DNA from: Pinirhizobacter sp036499745
Lineage (GTDB): Bacteria > Pseudomonadota > Gammaproteobacteria > Xanthomonadales > Rhodanobacteraceae
Assembly (NCBI RefSeq): GCF_036499745.1
Contig: NZ_DASYDG010000026.1
Span: forward strand, 1 to 64,000
Direction of reading: 5' to 3'
DNA length: 64,000 nt
This document shows, piece after piece, positions 1 through 9,304 of this stretch. The notes under the pieces were generated by a model, which ran no database searches, had not been told where the DNA came from, and saw nothing but the letters and a program-made list of their open reading frames with translations. Position 1 is the stretch's first letter. Each line of letters begins with the position of its first letter. The position numbers and the translations under genes are program-made.

Positions 1-424
1 TCACGTAGCCGTCGGCGTCGATCAGGCCGTCCTGGCCGTGGGTGGTGTAGGGATCGAGGGCCACGTCGCCGATGAGGCCCAGTTCCGGGAAGCGGCGTTT
101 CAGCTCACGGGTGGCACGCTGGAAGAGGCCGTCGGGATTCCATGCCTCACGCGCATCCTCGGTCTTCACCGACCCGTCCACGGATGGGAACAGCGCCAAC
201 GCGGGGATGCCCAGCGCCACACACTCGGCCGCCAGCTTCACCAGTTCGTCGATCGAGAGGCGCGCCACGCCCGGCATCGAGGGCACCGGCTGCCGCACGC
301 CTTCGCCGTCTACCACGAAGGCCACCATGATGAGGTCGGACACCGTGAGAACGGTCTGGCGCATCAGCGCGCGGGAGAAGGCGTCGCGGCGCATCCGGCG
401 CATACGTACGGCAGGAAAGGTCAT
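1..424 (-). CDS. hemB: Delta-aminolevulinic acid dehydratase (porphobilinogen synthase), 3' part cut off by the window edge
   Basis: This enzyme condenses two 5-aminolevulinate molecules to porphobilinogen in cytosolic haem synthesis. The first ~141 residues are visible. They begin MTFPAVRMRRMRRDAFSR and continue with the family's early barrel strands: a VVDGEGVRQPVPSMPGVAR stretch, then LALFPSV, then GLIGDVALDPYTTHGQDG. The ATG at 422-424 is the first in-frame start before the arginine-rich N-terminus typical of HemB. The catalytic lysines and metal-binding residues lie outside the window. The next gene starts beyond a 90-bp gap and is read in the same direction, so co-transcription is possible but not shown. 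Confidence 0.9.
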   Translation of the reverse strand, partial: MTFPAVRMRRMRRDAFSRALMRQTVLTVSDLIMVAFVVDGEGVRQPVPSMPGVARLSIDELVKLAAECVALGIPALALFPSVDGSVKTEDAREAWNPDGLFQRATRELKRRFPELGLIGDVALDPYTTHGQDGLIDADGYV

Positions 425-513
425 GGGACGGGCCTGTTCGTGGGCGATCCGCCCATTTTACCCCTTCCCGGCCCGGCCACCGGGGGGACAAGGCGTCGCA
501 TAGCCTCCCCTGC

Positions 514-1608
514 TTACGTGTCGATGCGCGCCGTGCTTTCCGGATCGAAGAAGTGCAGCCGCTCCGGCTGGAAGCCCAGGGCCACGTCGGACCCCGCCTG
601 GACCGTCGAATGGGGCGGCACGCGCGCGACCAGTTCCGCATCCCCGTGGCGCATGTTGAGGAAGACCTCGTTACCCACGGGCTCGACCACGTCGACATGC
701 GCGCCCAGGCGCTCCTCGACCCCCGAATGGTCGTCCACCGTGAGCAGATCCTCCGGCCGGATACCGACGACGACCGGTCTGTCGACGTATCCCGCCAGAC
801 CCCGCACGTCCGCGCCGAGGGCGATCGAGCCTTCCTTCATTTCCAGGCGCAGGCCGTCGGCACGGCGCAGCGTGCCGCGGAACAGATTCATCGCCGGGCT
901 GCCCAGGAAGCCGGCCACGAAGAGGTTCGTGGGCTTGTTGTAGAGGTTCATCGGCGTATCGAGCTGCTGCACGACACCGGCATTCAGCACGACGATGCGC
1001 TGGCCCAACGTCATCGCCTCGATCTGGTCGTGGGTGACATAAACCATGGTCGCGCCGAGACGCCGGTGGATACGCGCAATCTCCACACGGGTGGACAGGC
1101 GCAGCTTCGCATCGAGGTTCGATAACGGCTCGTCGAGGAGGAACACGGAAGGATCGCGAACAAGCGCGCGGCCAAGCGCCACGCGCTGGCGCTGACCGCC
1201 CGAGAGCGCGGCGGGCCGATGTTCCAGCCGCTCGTCCAGACCCAGCATGCCGGAAGCCAGGGCAACGCGCTTCTCGATCTCCTCGCGGGCCGCCCCACGC
1301 AGGCGCAGGCCGAAGCCGAGGTTCTCGCGCACGGTCATGTGTGGGTACAACGCGTAGTTCTGGAACACCATGGCGATGTCCCGGTCCTTCGGTGCCACGT
1401 CGTTCACCACCCGGTCGCCGATGGTCATCGTGCCGCCGGAGATCGATTCCAGCCCGGCGATCATGCGCAGCAGCGTCGTCTTGCCGCAGCCCGACGGCCC
1501 CACCAGCACCAGCAGTTCGCCGTCGGCGATATCGAAGCTCGCCCCCTCCAGGGCCACATGCCCGTTCGGATAAACCTTGCGCACCTTGTCGAGGCGAACC
1601 GCTGCCAT
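514..1608 (-). CDS. ugpC: ABC transporter ATP-binding subunit, MalK/UgpC (CUT1 sugar) family
   Basis: Cytoplasmic ATPase that powers sugar or glycerol-phosphate import; one such subunit often serves several CUT1 permeases. Of 364 residues, Walker A GPSGCGKTT is at 37-45, the Q-loop at about 83, the signature LSGGQ at 135-139 and Walker B LLDEP at 157-161. A C-terminal TOBE/MalK regulatory domain follows from about 235. I chose the ATG at 1608 because GGGAG precedes it by about 10 nt and the MAAVRLDKVRKVYPNG start fits the family; a 19-residue upstream extension looks non-coding. No permease or binding-protein gene is adjacent, so the substrate cannot be read from here. It diverges from glk across a LacI-like palindrome, which suggests control by sugar. 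Confidence 0.88.
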   Translation of the reverse strand: MAAVRLDKVRKVYPNGHVALEGASFDIADGELLVLVGPSGCGKTTLLRMIAGLESISGGTMTIGDRVVNDVAPKDRDIAMVFQNYALYPHMTVRENLGFGLRLRGAAREEIEKRVALASGMLGLDERLEHRPAALSGGQRQRVALGRALVRDPSVFLLDEPLSNLDAKLRLSTRVEIARIHRRLGATMVYVTHDQIEAMTLGQRIVVLNAGVVQQLDTPMNLYNKPTNLFVAGFLGSPAMNLFRGTLRRADGLRLEMKEGSIALGADVRGLAGYVDRPVVVGIRPEDLLTVDDHSGVEERLGAHVDVVEPVGNEVFLNMRHGDAELVARVPPHSTVQAGSDVALGFQPERLHFFDPESTARIDT

Positions 1609-1680
1609 TTCGTACTCTCCCGTGGGTCCGGGGCTGGAGGCGGTGCCTGCCATCGCCCGGTGCAATAAGGTATTCTGCCG

Positions 1681-1696
1681 ACGTAATCGTTTACAT
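1681..1696. promoter_or_regulatory. Near-palindromic LacI-family-type operator
   Basis: The core GTAATCGTTTAC (1683-1694) is a palindrome except for its inner T/T pair. It has the CG-centred GTAA...TTAC form bound by LacI/GalR regulators. It sits between the divergent sugar-ABC ATPase and glk genes, about 73 nt upstream of the former and 125 nt upstream of the latter. The regulator gene is not in the window. Confidence 0.5.
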
Positions 1697-1820
1697 CAAA
1701 GCTTCGGGCGGTACTTAGTGGCCTGTAGGCGCTCACTGACGCCAGGGTAAGCCTTCACTAGACGCCAGACCCCGCGCGAGGCACCCTTGCGGGCTTCCGT
1801 GACACGACAGGTTCTTCAAC

Positions 1821-2861
1821 ATGGCCAACGTTAGCGCCCCGGCGCCGACCCTGCTCGCCGACCTCGGCGGCACCAACGTGCGCTTCGGCATCGCCCATCC
1901 GGACGAGGATCGACCGCTTATCCAGGAAAGCATCCGGCGCTACCACGTCAAGGACTATGGCTCGCTGGCAGACGCGGCCAAGCAGTATTTCAAGGAAACC
2001 GGCCACCCGGCCCAACGCGCCATCATTGCCGCCGCCGGCCGCATCGACAATGGAGAGACCGTCAAGGTCACCAACAACCCCTGGGCCATCTCGGCGAAGG
2101 CACTTGCCAAGGAACTGGACCTCGAGTGGGTGCACCTGGTGAATGACTTCGCCGCCCAGTCGATGGCGGTCATGTTGATGAGCGATAAGCCGGACGCCGA
2201 GGGCCGCATGGACCTGGTACGGGTCGGCAACTGCGCCATTCCGAAGATCGGCGGCAAGGAAGAACAGACCTTCGTGGTCGTGGGTCCCGGCACCGGCCTC
2301 GGCGTGGGTGGTCTTCTGATCCGCGGCGACAAGGTGAGCGTGCTGCAGACCGAAGGTGGGCACGCCGGCTTCGCCGCGCATAGCGCCGAGGACATCGAGA
2401 TTCTCAAGGTGCTCAACCTCCGCTATGGCCGCGTGTCGAACGAGCGCCTCATCAGCGGCGCCGGTCTCGTGAACCTCTATTCGGCCATCTGCGAGATTTC
2501 CGGGCAGAAACCGAACGACGCGATCACGCCCGAAGACATCACGCGCCGCGCCACGGATGGAAGCTGCGCGATGTGCAGCCGCGCTGTGGAAACGTTCGCC
2601 GGCGTCTTCGGCAGCGTCGCCGGCGACCTCGTGCTCACGCTCGGCGCGTGGGATGGCGTGTACCTCACAGGCGGCATGACGCCGATCCTCTTGCCGTGGA
2701 TCCAGAAGGGACATTTCCGCGAGCGCTTCGAGGCGAAGGGACGCTTCCGCGACACGATGGAAACCGTGCCCACGCAGGCGATCATGAACCCCGAACCGGG
2801 CCTCATCGGCGGTACGGCGCTAGCCATCGTCGAGGCCGGCGGTACACCGCTGCGGCGCTGA
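1821..2861 (+). CDS. glk: Glucokinase
   Basis: Phosphorylates glucose to glucose-6-phosphate with ATP in the cytosol, feeding Entner-Doudoroff/pentose phosphate routes. The 346 residues show the N-terminal phosphate-binding loop LLADLGGTNVRFG, a NNPWAIS substrate region, the catalytic-loop region LVNDFAAQS, GPGTGLGVGGL, the TEGGHAGFA region that contributes to glucose binding in bacterial Glk, and the second phosphate motif GAWDGVYLTGG. Length and motif order match Glk rather than ROK kinases, because the ROK zinc-binding cysteine cluster is absent. The gene stands alone, ends at a strong palindromic terminator, and shares its upstream region with a divergent sugar ABC ATPase, which fits sugar-dependent control. 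Confidence 0.93.
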   Translation: MANVSAPAPTLLADLGGTNVRFGIAHPDEDRPLIQESIRRYHVKDYGSLADAAKQYFKETGHPAQRAIIAAAGRIDNGETVKVTNNPWAISAKALAKELDLEWVHLVNDFAAQSMAVMLMSDKPDAEGRMDLVRVGNCAIPKIGGKEEQTFVVVGPGTGLGVGGLLIRGDKVSVLQTEGGHAGFAAHSAEDIEILKVLNLRYGRVSNERLISGAGLVNLYSAICEISGQKPNDAITPEDITRRATDGSCAMCSRAVETFAGVFGSVAGDLVLTLGAWDGVYLTGGMTPILLPWIQKGHFRERFEAKGRFRDTMETVPTQAIMNPEPGLIGGTALAIVEAGGTPLRR

Positions 2862-2874
2862 GCCGGTCATAGCT

Positions 2875-2904
2875 AAAGATGCCCGGCATATGCCGGGCAT
2901 CTTT
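2875..2904. terminator. Palindromic terminator downstream of glk
   Basis: A perfect 30-nt palindrome with arms AAAGATGCCCGGCAT and ATGCCGGGCATCTTT begins 13 nt after the glk stop. It has a GC-rich stem and A/T ends on both strands, so it could act in both directions, for glk and for the convergent gene at 2995-4065. Confidence 0.8.
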
Positions 2905-2995
2905 AAATTTGGTTCTTCACGGACGTCCGGCCAGCGGCAGGGTCGTCATCTAGGGGGGTGCTGATCCCCGATAATGCGTGAAGAACCTTAAATTT
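2905..2995. repeat. Long-spaced inverted repeat between convergent genes
   Basis: The left arm AAATTTGGTTCTTCACG (2905-2921) recurs inverted at 2977-2995 with two extra bases between AAATTT and GGTTCTTCACG. The arms enclose about 55 bp. The right arm abuts the stop codon of the minus-strand gene. It may be a 3' mRNA structure or terminator for that gene, or the edge of an acquired segment. Confidence 0.55.
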
Positions 2996-4065
2996 CACTC
3001 CACGAACGGCTGAGGGCGTGGATCGAATGAGATGCCTTCGAGACAGTTCGGAGTGCTGCCCGTGAAGGCAAACATCATCTCACCCCATTCCCCGAAAGCC
3101 GACCATACGGTCCTCGTCGTCCCGGGCGGATCGTGTGGTCGCGGCACCTGCGTCAACTGGAGGTCAGGATAGTGTCGCAAAACCTCGCCTCGTGAGATGC
3201 AGCGTCCCATTAGATCCATATACGCAATTCCGACGGTATCGTCGGGCCTTTGCCTGATTTCCGAATGCCCCACTGTGGTCAATGACGAAATCGAACGCGC
3301 ACCCCCTGGCTCGCCGGGCCACACCTTGCGAAGTGCCACCGCTCCCAGTTTCACCCGCTTGGAGATTTCCGCGACCCGCTCCCACAACACGGGATCGACT
3401 TCCGCGTTGCTTGGCTCAACGGCGAGACCATAGTTGGCGTCGTACCAGTTTCCGTAGTAGTCGATATAGCTCTCCCCGGTCGGTACTCTGTTGCGTTCGC
3501 AGAACATGTATCCGATCTCATTGGCGTAAACCGGCGGCCGCTGCGCCAATTCCTCGTACTTGGCCAGAAAAAATTCCGGTTCTGCGGTAACCAACCCCAT
3601 GTCCATGCCAGAACATTTCTTCAGTGCGCGATGGGCGAAAATGTTCTCCAGGAGCCCGAAGCCTTCATCAACACAGGCCTTTCGGATGAACGCGTCTCGA
3701 GAACTGAGGTCTTCTCTGTAGCCGTAATTTGCATGCCCCACTTCGTGAGACAGTTGCGAGGCCATATTTAACGCTGAGGCCCCTTGGCGAATAGTGATTT
3801 GCTTCGTGCTCCGATTCGCGTATGCCGCAGTGCCGTACTCAAAGGTCCATTGATTCCTCTGCGCGTTATGGGTTTCCGAACGAAATCGCGAAGGTATATG
3901 GACGATATCGTCAATCTCCGCGCCTAACCCCGTCTCGTATTTCGCCGCACCAGGGCTGGTGCAGGCGATATCCTGCGCAAAGACTGTTGGCGACAATGCC
4001 AATGCCATACACGCCACTGCGTGCTTCCATGTGCCGCACGCCAACCTCGACTGGTCACGCTCCAT
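2995..4065 (-). CDS. Putative secreted zinc metallopeptidase-like protein (HEXXH)
   Basis: Not assigned to a named family. Of 356 residues, the first ~30 form a signal peptide (hydrophobic core AVACMALALSPTVFA, cleavage before QDIAC). The mature part has ASQLSHEVGHANYG near residue 107, an HEXXH-G zincin-type motif, and several cysteines that could form disulphides in the periplasm or outside the cell. Peptidase activity is an inference from this motif alone; the third metal ligand is not obvious. By eye the gene and its upstream 270 bp are lower in GC than the neighbours, which hints at transfer. It is a single gene convergent with glk. It could be a secreted protease or an effector/toxin. 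Confidence 0.65.
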   Translation of the reverse strand: MERDQSRLACGTWKHAVACMALALSPTVFAQDIACTSPGAAKYETGLGAEIDDIVHIPSRFRSETHNAQRNQWTFEYGTAAYANRSTKQITIRQGASALNMASQLSHEVGHANYGYREDLSSRDAFIRKACVDEGFGLLENIFAHRALKKCSGMDMGLVTAEPEFFLAKYEELAQRPPVYANEIGYMFCERNRVPTGESYIDYYGNWYDANYGLAVEPSNAEVDPVLWERVAEISKRVKLGAVALRKVWPGEPGGARSISSLTTVGHSEIRQRPDDTVGIAYMDLMGRCISRGEVLRHYPDLQLTQVPRPHDPPGTTRTVWSAFGEWGEMMFAFTGSTPNCLEGISFDPRPQPFVE

Positions 4066-4336
4066 CCGTTACTCCATCCCATGAGTCTGTCCATGACGCT
4101 ACAAGGTCGCCATCGCCTCGTGCGCGATCAACCCGCAGACGTAAGTTGACCGGCGCGAATGATCGCCATGGGATGAGCACCTGTCTTGAGAATCGGGCTA
4201 CAACCTCGCCGTCAATGCCGAACTGTGACGACCCTCACATTTAAACGACGATCAGCAACCGACCCGATAGTCGACGAGGACTTACCCTCTCATCGCACGA
4301 TTGCGAATCTTCGGAAACGGCTAACGATAGCCAGCA

Positions 4337-7300
4337 TTACGCTGAAGGCGCGAGCAGCGCGTCGAGGTCGTTTTCGTCGAAGCTCAGGCGTTCGCGGCTG
4401 CCGCCGCCTTCGAGGACGGCGTCCGCGAGTTGCGCCTTGCGGGATTTCAATTCCTCGATCCGCTCCTCCACCGTGCCGGCGGCTATCAGGCGGTAGACGA
4501 ATACCGGTTTGTCCTGACCGATGCGGTGGGCACGATCGCTCGCCTGCGCTTCGGCGGCGGGATTCCACCACGGATCGTAGTGGATGACCGTGTCCGCGGT
4601 GGTGAGGTTGAGGCCGACACCGCCCGCCTTGAGCGAGAGCAGGAACAGCGGCACCTTGCCGTCCTGGAAGCGCTGCACCGGTTCGGCGCGGTCGCGCGTC
4701 TCGCCGGTAAGCGTGGCGTAGGTGATCCGGCGGCGGTCGAGTTCGCCGGCGATGAGCTTCAGCATCTCGGTGAACTGGCTGAACAGCAGCACGCGGCGGC
4801 CTTCCCCAAGCAACGCGGGAAGCATGTCCATCAGCAGTTCGAACTTCGCCGACTCGCGCACGCCACGTGCCGCTTCGAGTTTCACCAGGCGCGGATCGCA
4901 GCAAACCTGGCGCAGCTTCAGCAGTGCATCCAGCACCACGATGCCGCTGTGCGCAATGCCGCGCTGTGCGATGACCTCGCGCAGTTCTTCCGCGAGCGAA
5001 AGACGCAGGCTCTCATAGAGGTCGCGCTGCTTTGACTCCATCACGACGCGACGGGTGATCTCCGTCTTCGCCGGAAGCTCGGACGCCACCTGCGCCTTGG
5101 TGCGGCGGAGGATGAACGGCGCGATGCGGCGGTTGAGCCGCTCCTGGCATTCCATGTCCTGGTGCTTCTCGATCGGCAGGCGGTAATGGCGACGGAAGGC
5201 GCCCTCGTCGCCGAGCAGGCCGGGCACCGCCAGATCGATCTGCGACCACAACTCGCCGAGGTGGTTTTCCAATGGCGTGCCGGTGAGGCAGAGGCAACGC
5301 GGCGCCTTCAGCGTAAGCAGCGCACGGCGCGCCTGCGTGCGAGGGTTCTTGACCTGCTGCGCCTCGTCGAGCACGACCAGCGAGAACGCCTGCTTCTTGA
5401 GCGTGTCGACATCGCGCGGCAGCAGTGCGTAAGTGGTAAGAATGACATCGTGCTCGGGGATGCGCGCGAAGGTTTCCGCACGCTGCGGGCCGTGCAAGGC
5501 GAGCAGCGTCAGGTCGGGTGCGAAACGCGCGACTTCGGAAATCCAGTTCGGTACGAGGCTGGTCGGCACGACCACCAGCGCGGGCGCCGTGAGGTTGCCG
5601 GCGTTTTTTAGCGCGAGCAGGTGGGTGATCAACTGCAGCGTCTTGCCGAGCCCCATGTCGTCGGCGAGTACACCGCCGGTGCCGGCTTCGGCTAGCGCGT
5701 TCATCCAACGCAGGCCGTCGCGCTGGTACCCGCGCAGTTCGGCGCGCAGGCTTTCAGGCACCGCGTCGCTCGCGCGCTCGGCGGCCTCACGCAGCCGGCG
5801 TGTGAATCCGCGAAGACGCTCGGGCGCCTCGAACGAGCCACCGGTTGGCAACGCCTGCACAAGTTCCTCGAGACGGCCGGCCTGGACGCGCGGCAAATGC
5901 AACTGCTGGCGGGGCTTCTCCAGGTATTCCGCGAGGGGCGCGAGCAGGCCGCGCAGTTCCTTCAGGCGAACCGGCACGCGGCGGCGCTCGTCGACCGGCG
6001 CGTACCAGACGGAATCCTCGGCTTCCCCCGGCATGGGGCTGAGACTCAGCTGATGCTCGGCCAGGGCCTGCGCGACCGCGGGAAGAAGGTTCACGCGCTT
6101 GCCTTCGACCTCGATGCCGATTTCCAGGTCGAAGGCGCGATCGGCATCGTCCTCGTGGGCCTGGCCGTACCAGCGCACGGGGCCTTCCAGCACCTCGAAC
6201 GGGAAGCTCGGCGCGTACTCGAGCAGAAAGCCGTCGGCCTCCAGTTTGGGCCGCAGGGCAAGCCAGCGTGCGGGGGTATTCACCTCGAGCGCACCCGCGT
6301 AGCCCTTGCCGGGAAACAGCCACGCGTCGTCCGGAAGCGTATCGGCCATGTCCCAGGGCAGCCCCTCGGTATCCACCGCGGGGTTGAGCCCGGCGGTTTC
6401 CAGGGTTTCCATCGTCGCCAGTTCTTCGGCTCGGCGCCGGGCTATCTCGAGCAGCGCGCCGTTGCGCACGCGGCGGACGAGGGGCTCGCCGCCACGGCCG
6501 GGCAGCCGCTCGCCGGCGTAGTCGAAGGTGAGCCGCCCATAGGCGAGTGGCGGCGTGCCTGCGGCGAGCCGCGCGTGGCGCGTCAACGCATGCAGGACCA
6601 GCACCGGGCGCGGCGACACTTCGGCACGGCGCACCTCGCCGAAGACCTGCGGTACCGGCACGCGCGGCCCCATGCGTGTAGCGTCCAGCCCCAGGCGAAA
6701 CGCGGCCGTGTTTTCGGGCGGCAGCGGAGGAAGGTCGAGCCAGCTGCTCTCTTCCTGGTCGCCTTCGAGCGGACCGACTTCGGCGTGTTCCGCGTCGAGG
6801 AACCACAGCGAACCCACGCGGAACAAGCGCTGGCTGGCGGGGACGTCGGGCAGCAGCTTCTGGCTTCCGTCCTTCTCGAGGTTCCAGCGCCAGCGCAGGG
6901 ATTGCGGTTTGCCGCGCGACAGTTTCAGGCCCGCCACGCCGCCGAAGAAACAAGGCGCACCATCGAGGACCTCGGCCAGCAGCTGGTCGCCGAGTTCGCC
7001 GGTGAAGCGGGCGTAACTGCGGCTCTTGCGGAGTGTCTGGGGCAGGCCAAGCACGGTGGAAGCCAGGCGCTTTTCCAGGACCGTGAGCGCGGTATCCGGC
7101 AGGTGGCGGCTATCCAGGGGGAGGGGGCGCGAATAGCGACCGTCGGGTCCCACCGTCAGCAGGACAGGGGCAACGTCGAGGCGGGCGGCCGGCTCGTGGT
7201 CGTCGTTGACACCCTCGAGGAAGAAGCCGAGCACGGCGCGCTCGGACGCTACCGGGCGCACCGATGTGCCGAGCGCACGCTGCCACGCCTGTGGCAGCGT

Positions 7301-7345
7301 GCCCACGGGAGCCTCCCGTCTGCCCTTGTCGTCCGGTTGATGCAT
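4337..7345 (-). CDS. SNF2/RapA-family DEAD/DEAH-box helicase
   Basis: Large (1002 aa) Swi2/Snf2-type ATPase that should translocate on double-stranded DNA and remodel protein-DNA complexes. The N-terminal ~530 residues are a family-specific, non-helicase region. Motif I DDMGLGKT has its lysine at 568, DEAQ (motif II) follows near 660, then LTGTPLENHLGELWS (motif III). The C-terminal half has LLFSQFTEML, LKAGGVGLNLTTAD and RAHRIGQDKPV (motifs IV-VI). The ATG at 7345 is preferred because AGGA lies 9 nt upstream; reading on to 7372 needs a TTG start. It is a single gene, about 120 bp from gpsA. Its exact role in bacteria (transcription recycling or repair) cannot be told from sequence. Confidence 0.9.
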   Translation of the reverse strand: MHQPDDKGRREAPVGTLPQAWQRALGTSVRPVASERAVLGFFLEGVNDDHEPAARLDVAPVLLTVGPDGRYSRPLPLDSRHLPDTALTVLEKRLASTVLGLPQTLRKSRSYARFTGELGDQLLAEVLDGAPCFFGGVAGLKLSRGKPQSLRWRWNLEKDGSQKLLPDVPASQRLFRVGSLWFLDAEHAEVGPLEGDQEESSWLDLPPLPPENTAAFRLGLDATRMGPRVPVPQVFGEVRRAEVSPRPVLVLHALTRHARLAAGTPPLAYGRLTFDYAGERLPGRGGEPLVRRVRNGALLEIARRRAEELATMETLETAGLNPAVDTEGLPWDMADTLPDDAWLFPGKGYAGALEVNTPARWLALRPKLEADGFLLEYAPSFPFEVLEGPVRWYGQAHEDDADRAFDLEIGIEVEGKRVNLLPAVAQALAEHQLSLSPMPGEAEDSVWYAPVDERRRVPVRLKELRGLLAPLAEYLEKPRQQLHLPRVQAGRLEELVQALPTGGSFEAPERLRGFTRRLREAAERASDAVPESLRAELRGYQRDGLRWMNALAEAGTGGVLADDMGLGKTLQLITHLLALKNAGNLTAPALVVVPTSLVPNWISEVARFAPDLTLLALHGPQRAETFARIPEHDVILTTYALLPRDVDTLKKQAFSLVVLDEAQQVKNPRTQARRALLTLKAPRCLCLTGTPLENHLGELWSQIDLAVPGLLGDEGAFRRHYRLPIEKHQDMECQERLNRRIAPFILRRTKAQVASELPAKTEITRRVVMESKQRDLYESLRLSLAEELREVIAQRGIAHSGIVVLDALLKLRQVCCDPRLVKLEAARGVRESAKFELLMDMLPALLGEGRRVLLFSQFTEMLKLIAGELDRRRITYATLTGETRDRAEPVQRFQDGKVPLFLLSLKAGGVGLNLTTADTVIHYDPWWNPAAEAQASDRAHRIGQDKPVFVYRLIAAGTVEERIEELKSRKAQLADAVLEGGGSRERLSFDENDLDALLAPSA

Positions 7346-7470
7346 CCGTAGCGATCCTGCCCGCGCGACCAAAACAGGAAGCTTAGCAAAGCCCGGATGC
7401 GTTCCCCGTAGGATTTTTTACCCAGGGACCGGCCCGGTTCAGCCAGCCGCGCGGACCCCGCCAGGCTTTG

Positions 7471-8505
7471 TCAGCCGCGGCCGGGAAACAGGTCGACAGG
7501 GTATTCGGCCTTCTGCTCGCGGCCCATGAGGGTACGCAGGCCCTCCTCTGGCGTGACTTCGCCGTGGAGTACGGCGCGCACGGCGGCCGAGATCGGCAGG
7601 TCGAGGCCGTGGAAGCCGGCCAGGCGAGCCACCTCGTCGGCGGTGACGACGCTTTCGACCACCTGCCCGATCTGGCGGACCGCTTCGGTCAGCGGAATGC
7701 CCCGGCCGAGGGCGAGACCCAACCGGCGGTTACGCGAAAGATCACCCGTGCAGGTGAGCACGAGATCGCCCAGTCCGGCGAGGCCCATGAGGGTTTCCGC
7801 ACGCGCTCCCAGCGCCACGCCAAGGCGCAGCATCTCGTTCATGCCGCGGGTGATGAGGCCGGCTCGTGCGTTCAGGCCCAGCGCCATCCCATCGGCCACG
7901 CCGGTGGCCACGGCCAGCACGTTCTTCATCGCGCCACCGAGTTCCGCGCCCAGGATGTCGTTGCCCGTGTAGGCGCGGAAGTTGGGCGCGTGCAGCAATA
8001 CCGCCAGTTCCTTGCCGAACGCTTCGTCCGTGGCGTGCACGGTAACCGCGCTGGGCAGCCCGGCCGTTACCTCACGGGCGAACGATGGACCGGTGACGAC
8101 GGCCGCTGGGCGGCCAGGAAGCTTTTCATCGACCAGTTCGTGCAGGAACCGTCCCGTGCCGGTCTCGAAACCCTTGGTGGCCCAGGAGATCCTGGCCCCG
8201 GCATCGAGCAGCGGCACGATCTGGTCCAGCAACGCCGCGAAGGCGTGGCTCGGCACCACGAGCAGGACGATGCCGGCGCCGCGCAGGACGGTGGCGAGGT
8301 CGGCTTCGTACGTGAGTTCCGGCGGGAGGTCCAGATCGGGCAGGTAGCGCAGGTTGCGTCGCGCGGCGGCCATGGCCGCGAGCGCGTCGGCATCGCGCCC
8401 CCACAGGCGCGTGGGGACGTCGTTGCGCGCCAGCAGGGCTGCCAGCGCAGTGCCCCATGATCCGGCGCCGAGGACGGCGACGGTGGGTCGGGAGGTGGCG
8501 CTCAT
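7471..8505 (-). CDS. gpsA: NAD(P)-dependent glycerol-3-phosphate dehydrogenase
   Basis: Reduces dihydroxyacetone phosphate to sn-glycerol-3-phosphate, the backbone for phospholipids. The 344 residues begin with a Rossmann dinucleotide site VAVLGAGSWGTALA (10-23). WATKGFE and the segment around GAMKNVLAVATGVADGM follow (catalytic lysine region), and LTCTGDLSRNRRLG lies in the C-terminal substrate domain. Length and order match GpsA. It lies 3 bp after secB in the same direction, the secB-gpsA order common in gammaproteobacteria, so the two are probably one transcript. Confidence 0.95.
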   Translation of the reverse strand: MSATSRPTVAVLGAGSWGTALAALLARNDVPTRLWGRDADALAAMAAARRNLRYLPDLDLPPELTYEADLATVLRGAGIVLLVVPSHAFAALLDQIVPLLDAGARISWATKGFETGTGRFLHELVDEKLPGRPAAVVTGPSFAREVTAGLPSAVTVHATDEAFGKELAVLLHAPNFRAYTGNDILGAELGGAMKNVLAVATGVADGMALGLNARAGLITRGMNEMLRLGVALGARAETLMGLAGLGDLVLTCTGDLSRNRRLGLALGRGIPLTEAVRQIGQVVESVVTADEVARLAGFHGLDLPISAAVRAVLHGEVTPEEGLRTLMGREQKAEYPVDLFPGRG

Positions 8506-8508
8506 CGC

Positions 8509-9000
8509 TCAGCTGTTGAGCGAATGGGCACCTGCGCCCTCGACCTGCTGGCGCTGCTGTTCGGCGTAAAGGGCGTCGAAGTTGATCGGCTGGAGAAGGA
8601 ACGGCGGGAAGCCGCCTTCCTGGATCATCGCCGACACCATCTGGCGCGCGTACGGGAACAGCAGGTTCGGGCAGTAGGAGCCCAGGATGCCGTCGCGGTC
8701 GTCGCCCGAGAAGCCGGCGATGCCGAAGATGCCGGCCTGGTGGACTTCGGCGAGGTAGGCGGTGCGCTCACCCAGATTGCAGGTGAGGGTCAGGCTCAGC
8801 ACCACCTCGAAGAGGTCGTTGCCGAGGTCGACGGCCTTGTGGCCGAGGTTGAGCTGGACCTGCGGCTGGGCTTCGGTCTCACCCATTTCCTGGAACACCT
8901 GCGGGGCGTTCGGTGCTTCGAAGGACGCATCCTTCACGTAGATCTTCTGCAGCACGAGCTGCGGCTGGCCGGCCTGGCCGTTGGCGGTGATTTCTGCCAT
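8509..9000 (-). CDS. secB: Protein-export chaperone SecB
   Basis: Tetrameric cytosolic chaperone that holds preproteins unfolded and hands them to SecA. The 163 residues begin MAEITANGQ and carry QKIYVKDASFEAPNAP (substrate/SecA-contact strand), a long beta segment around EVVLSLTLTC, and the C-terminal hallmark YCPNLLFPYARQMVSAMIQEGGFPP split by the usual helix. The ATG at 9000 gives the usual length; upstream in-frame codons lack family similarity. It is first in a probable secB-gpsA operon. Confidence 0.95.
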   Translation of the reverse strand: MAEITANGQAGQPQLVLQKIYVKDASFEAPNAPQVFQEMGETEAQPQVQLNLGHKAVDLGNDLFEVVLSLTLTCNLGERTAYLAEVHQAGIFGIAGFSGDDRDGILGSYCPNLLFPYARQMVSAMIQEGGFPPFLLQPINFDALYAEQQRQQVEGAGAHSLNS

Positions 9001-9304
9001 TGCGTGGTCCTCGAAAAGGCTTCGTGTGAGCTGAATGCGTGCCAATGGCACGAAAGCGGGGATTGTTTCACACAACCCCGCGCGCCGCACAGCCCCGGCT
9101 TGCGTGCGGGGCCGGGATTCTGAGAGAATGCCCGGCTTCCCTGCGCCAGCCCGACTCGTCGGGAAAGTCCGTTACGCGATGCGGGCTTTCACTGGTGGAA
9201 GCGCTCCACCCTCCAGCCATCGCGTGGCGGCCGATCGAACGGTGCGCCGCTGGGCCGTCGCCGTCCTGGCCAAAGGGCGGTCCAACGAATCTAAAGGAGG
9301 CCAC

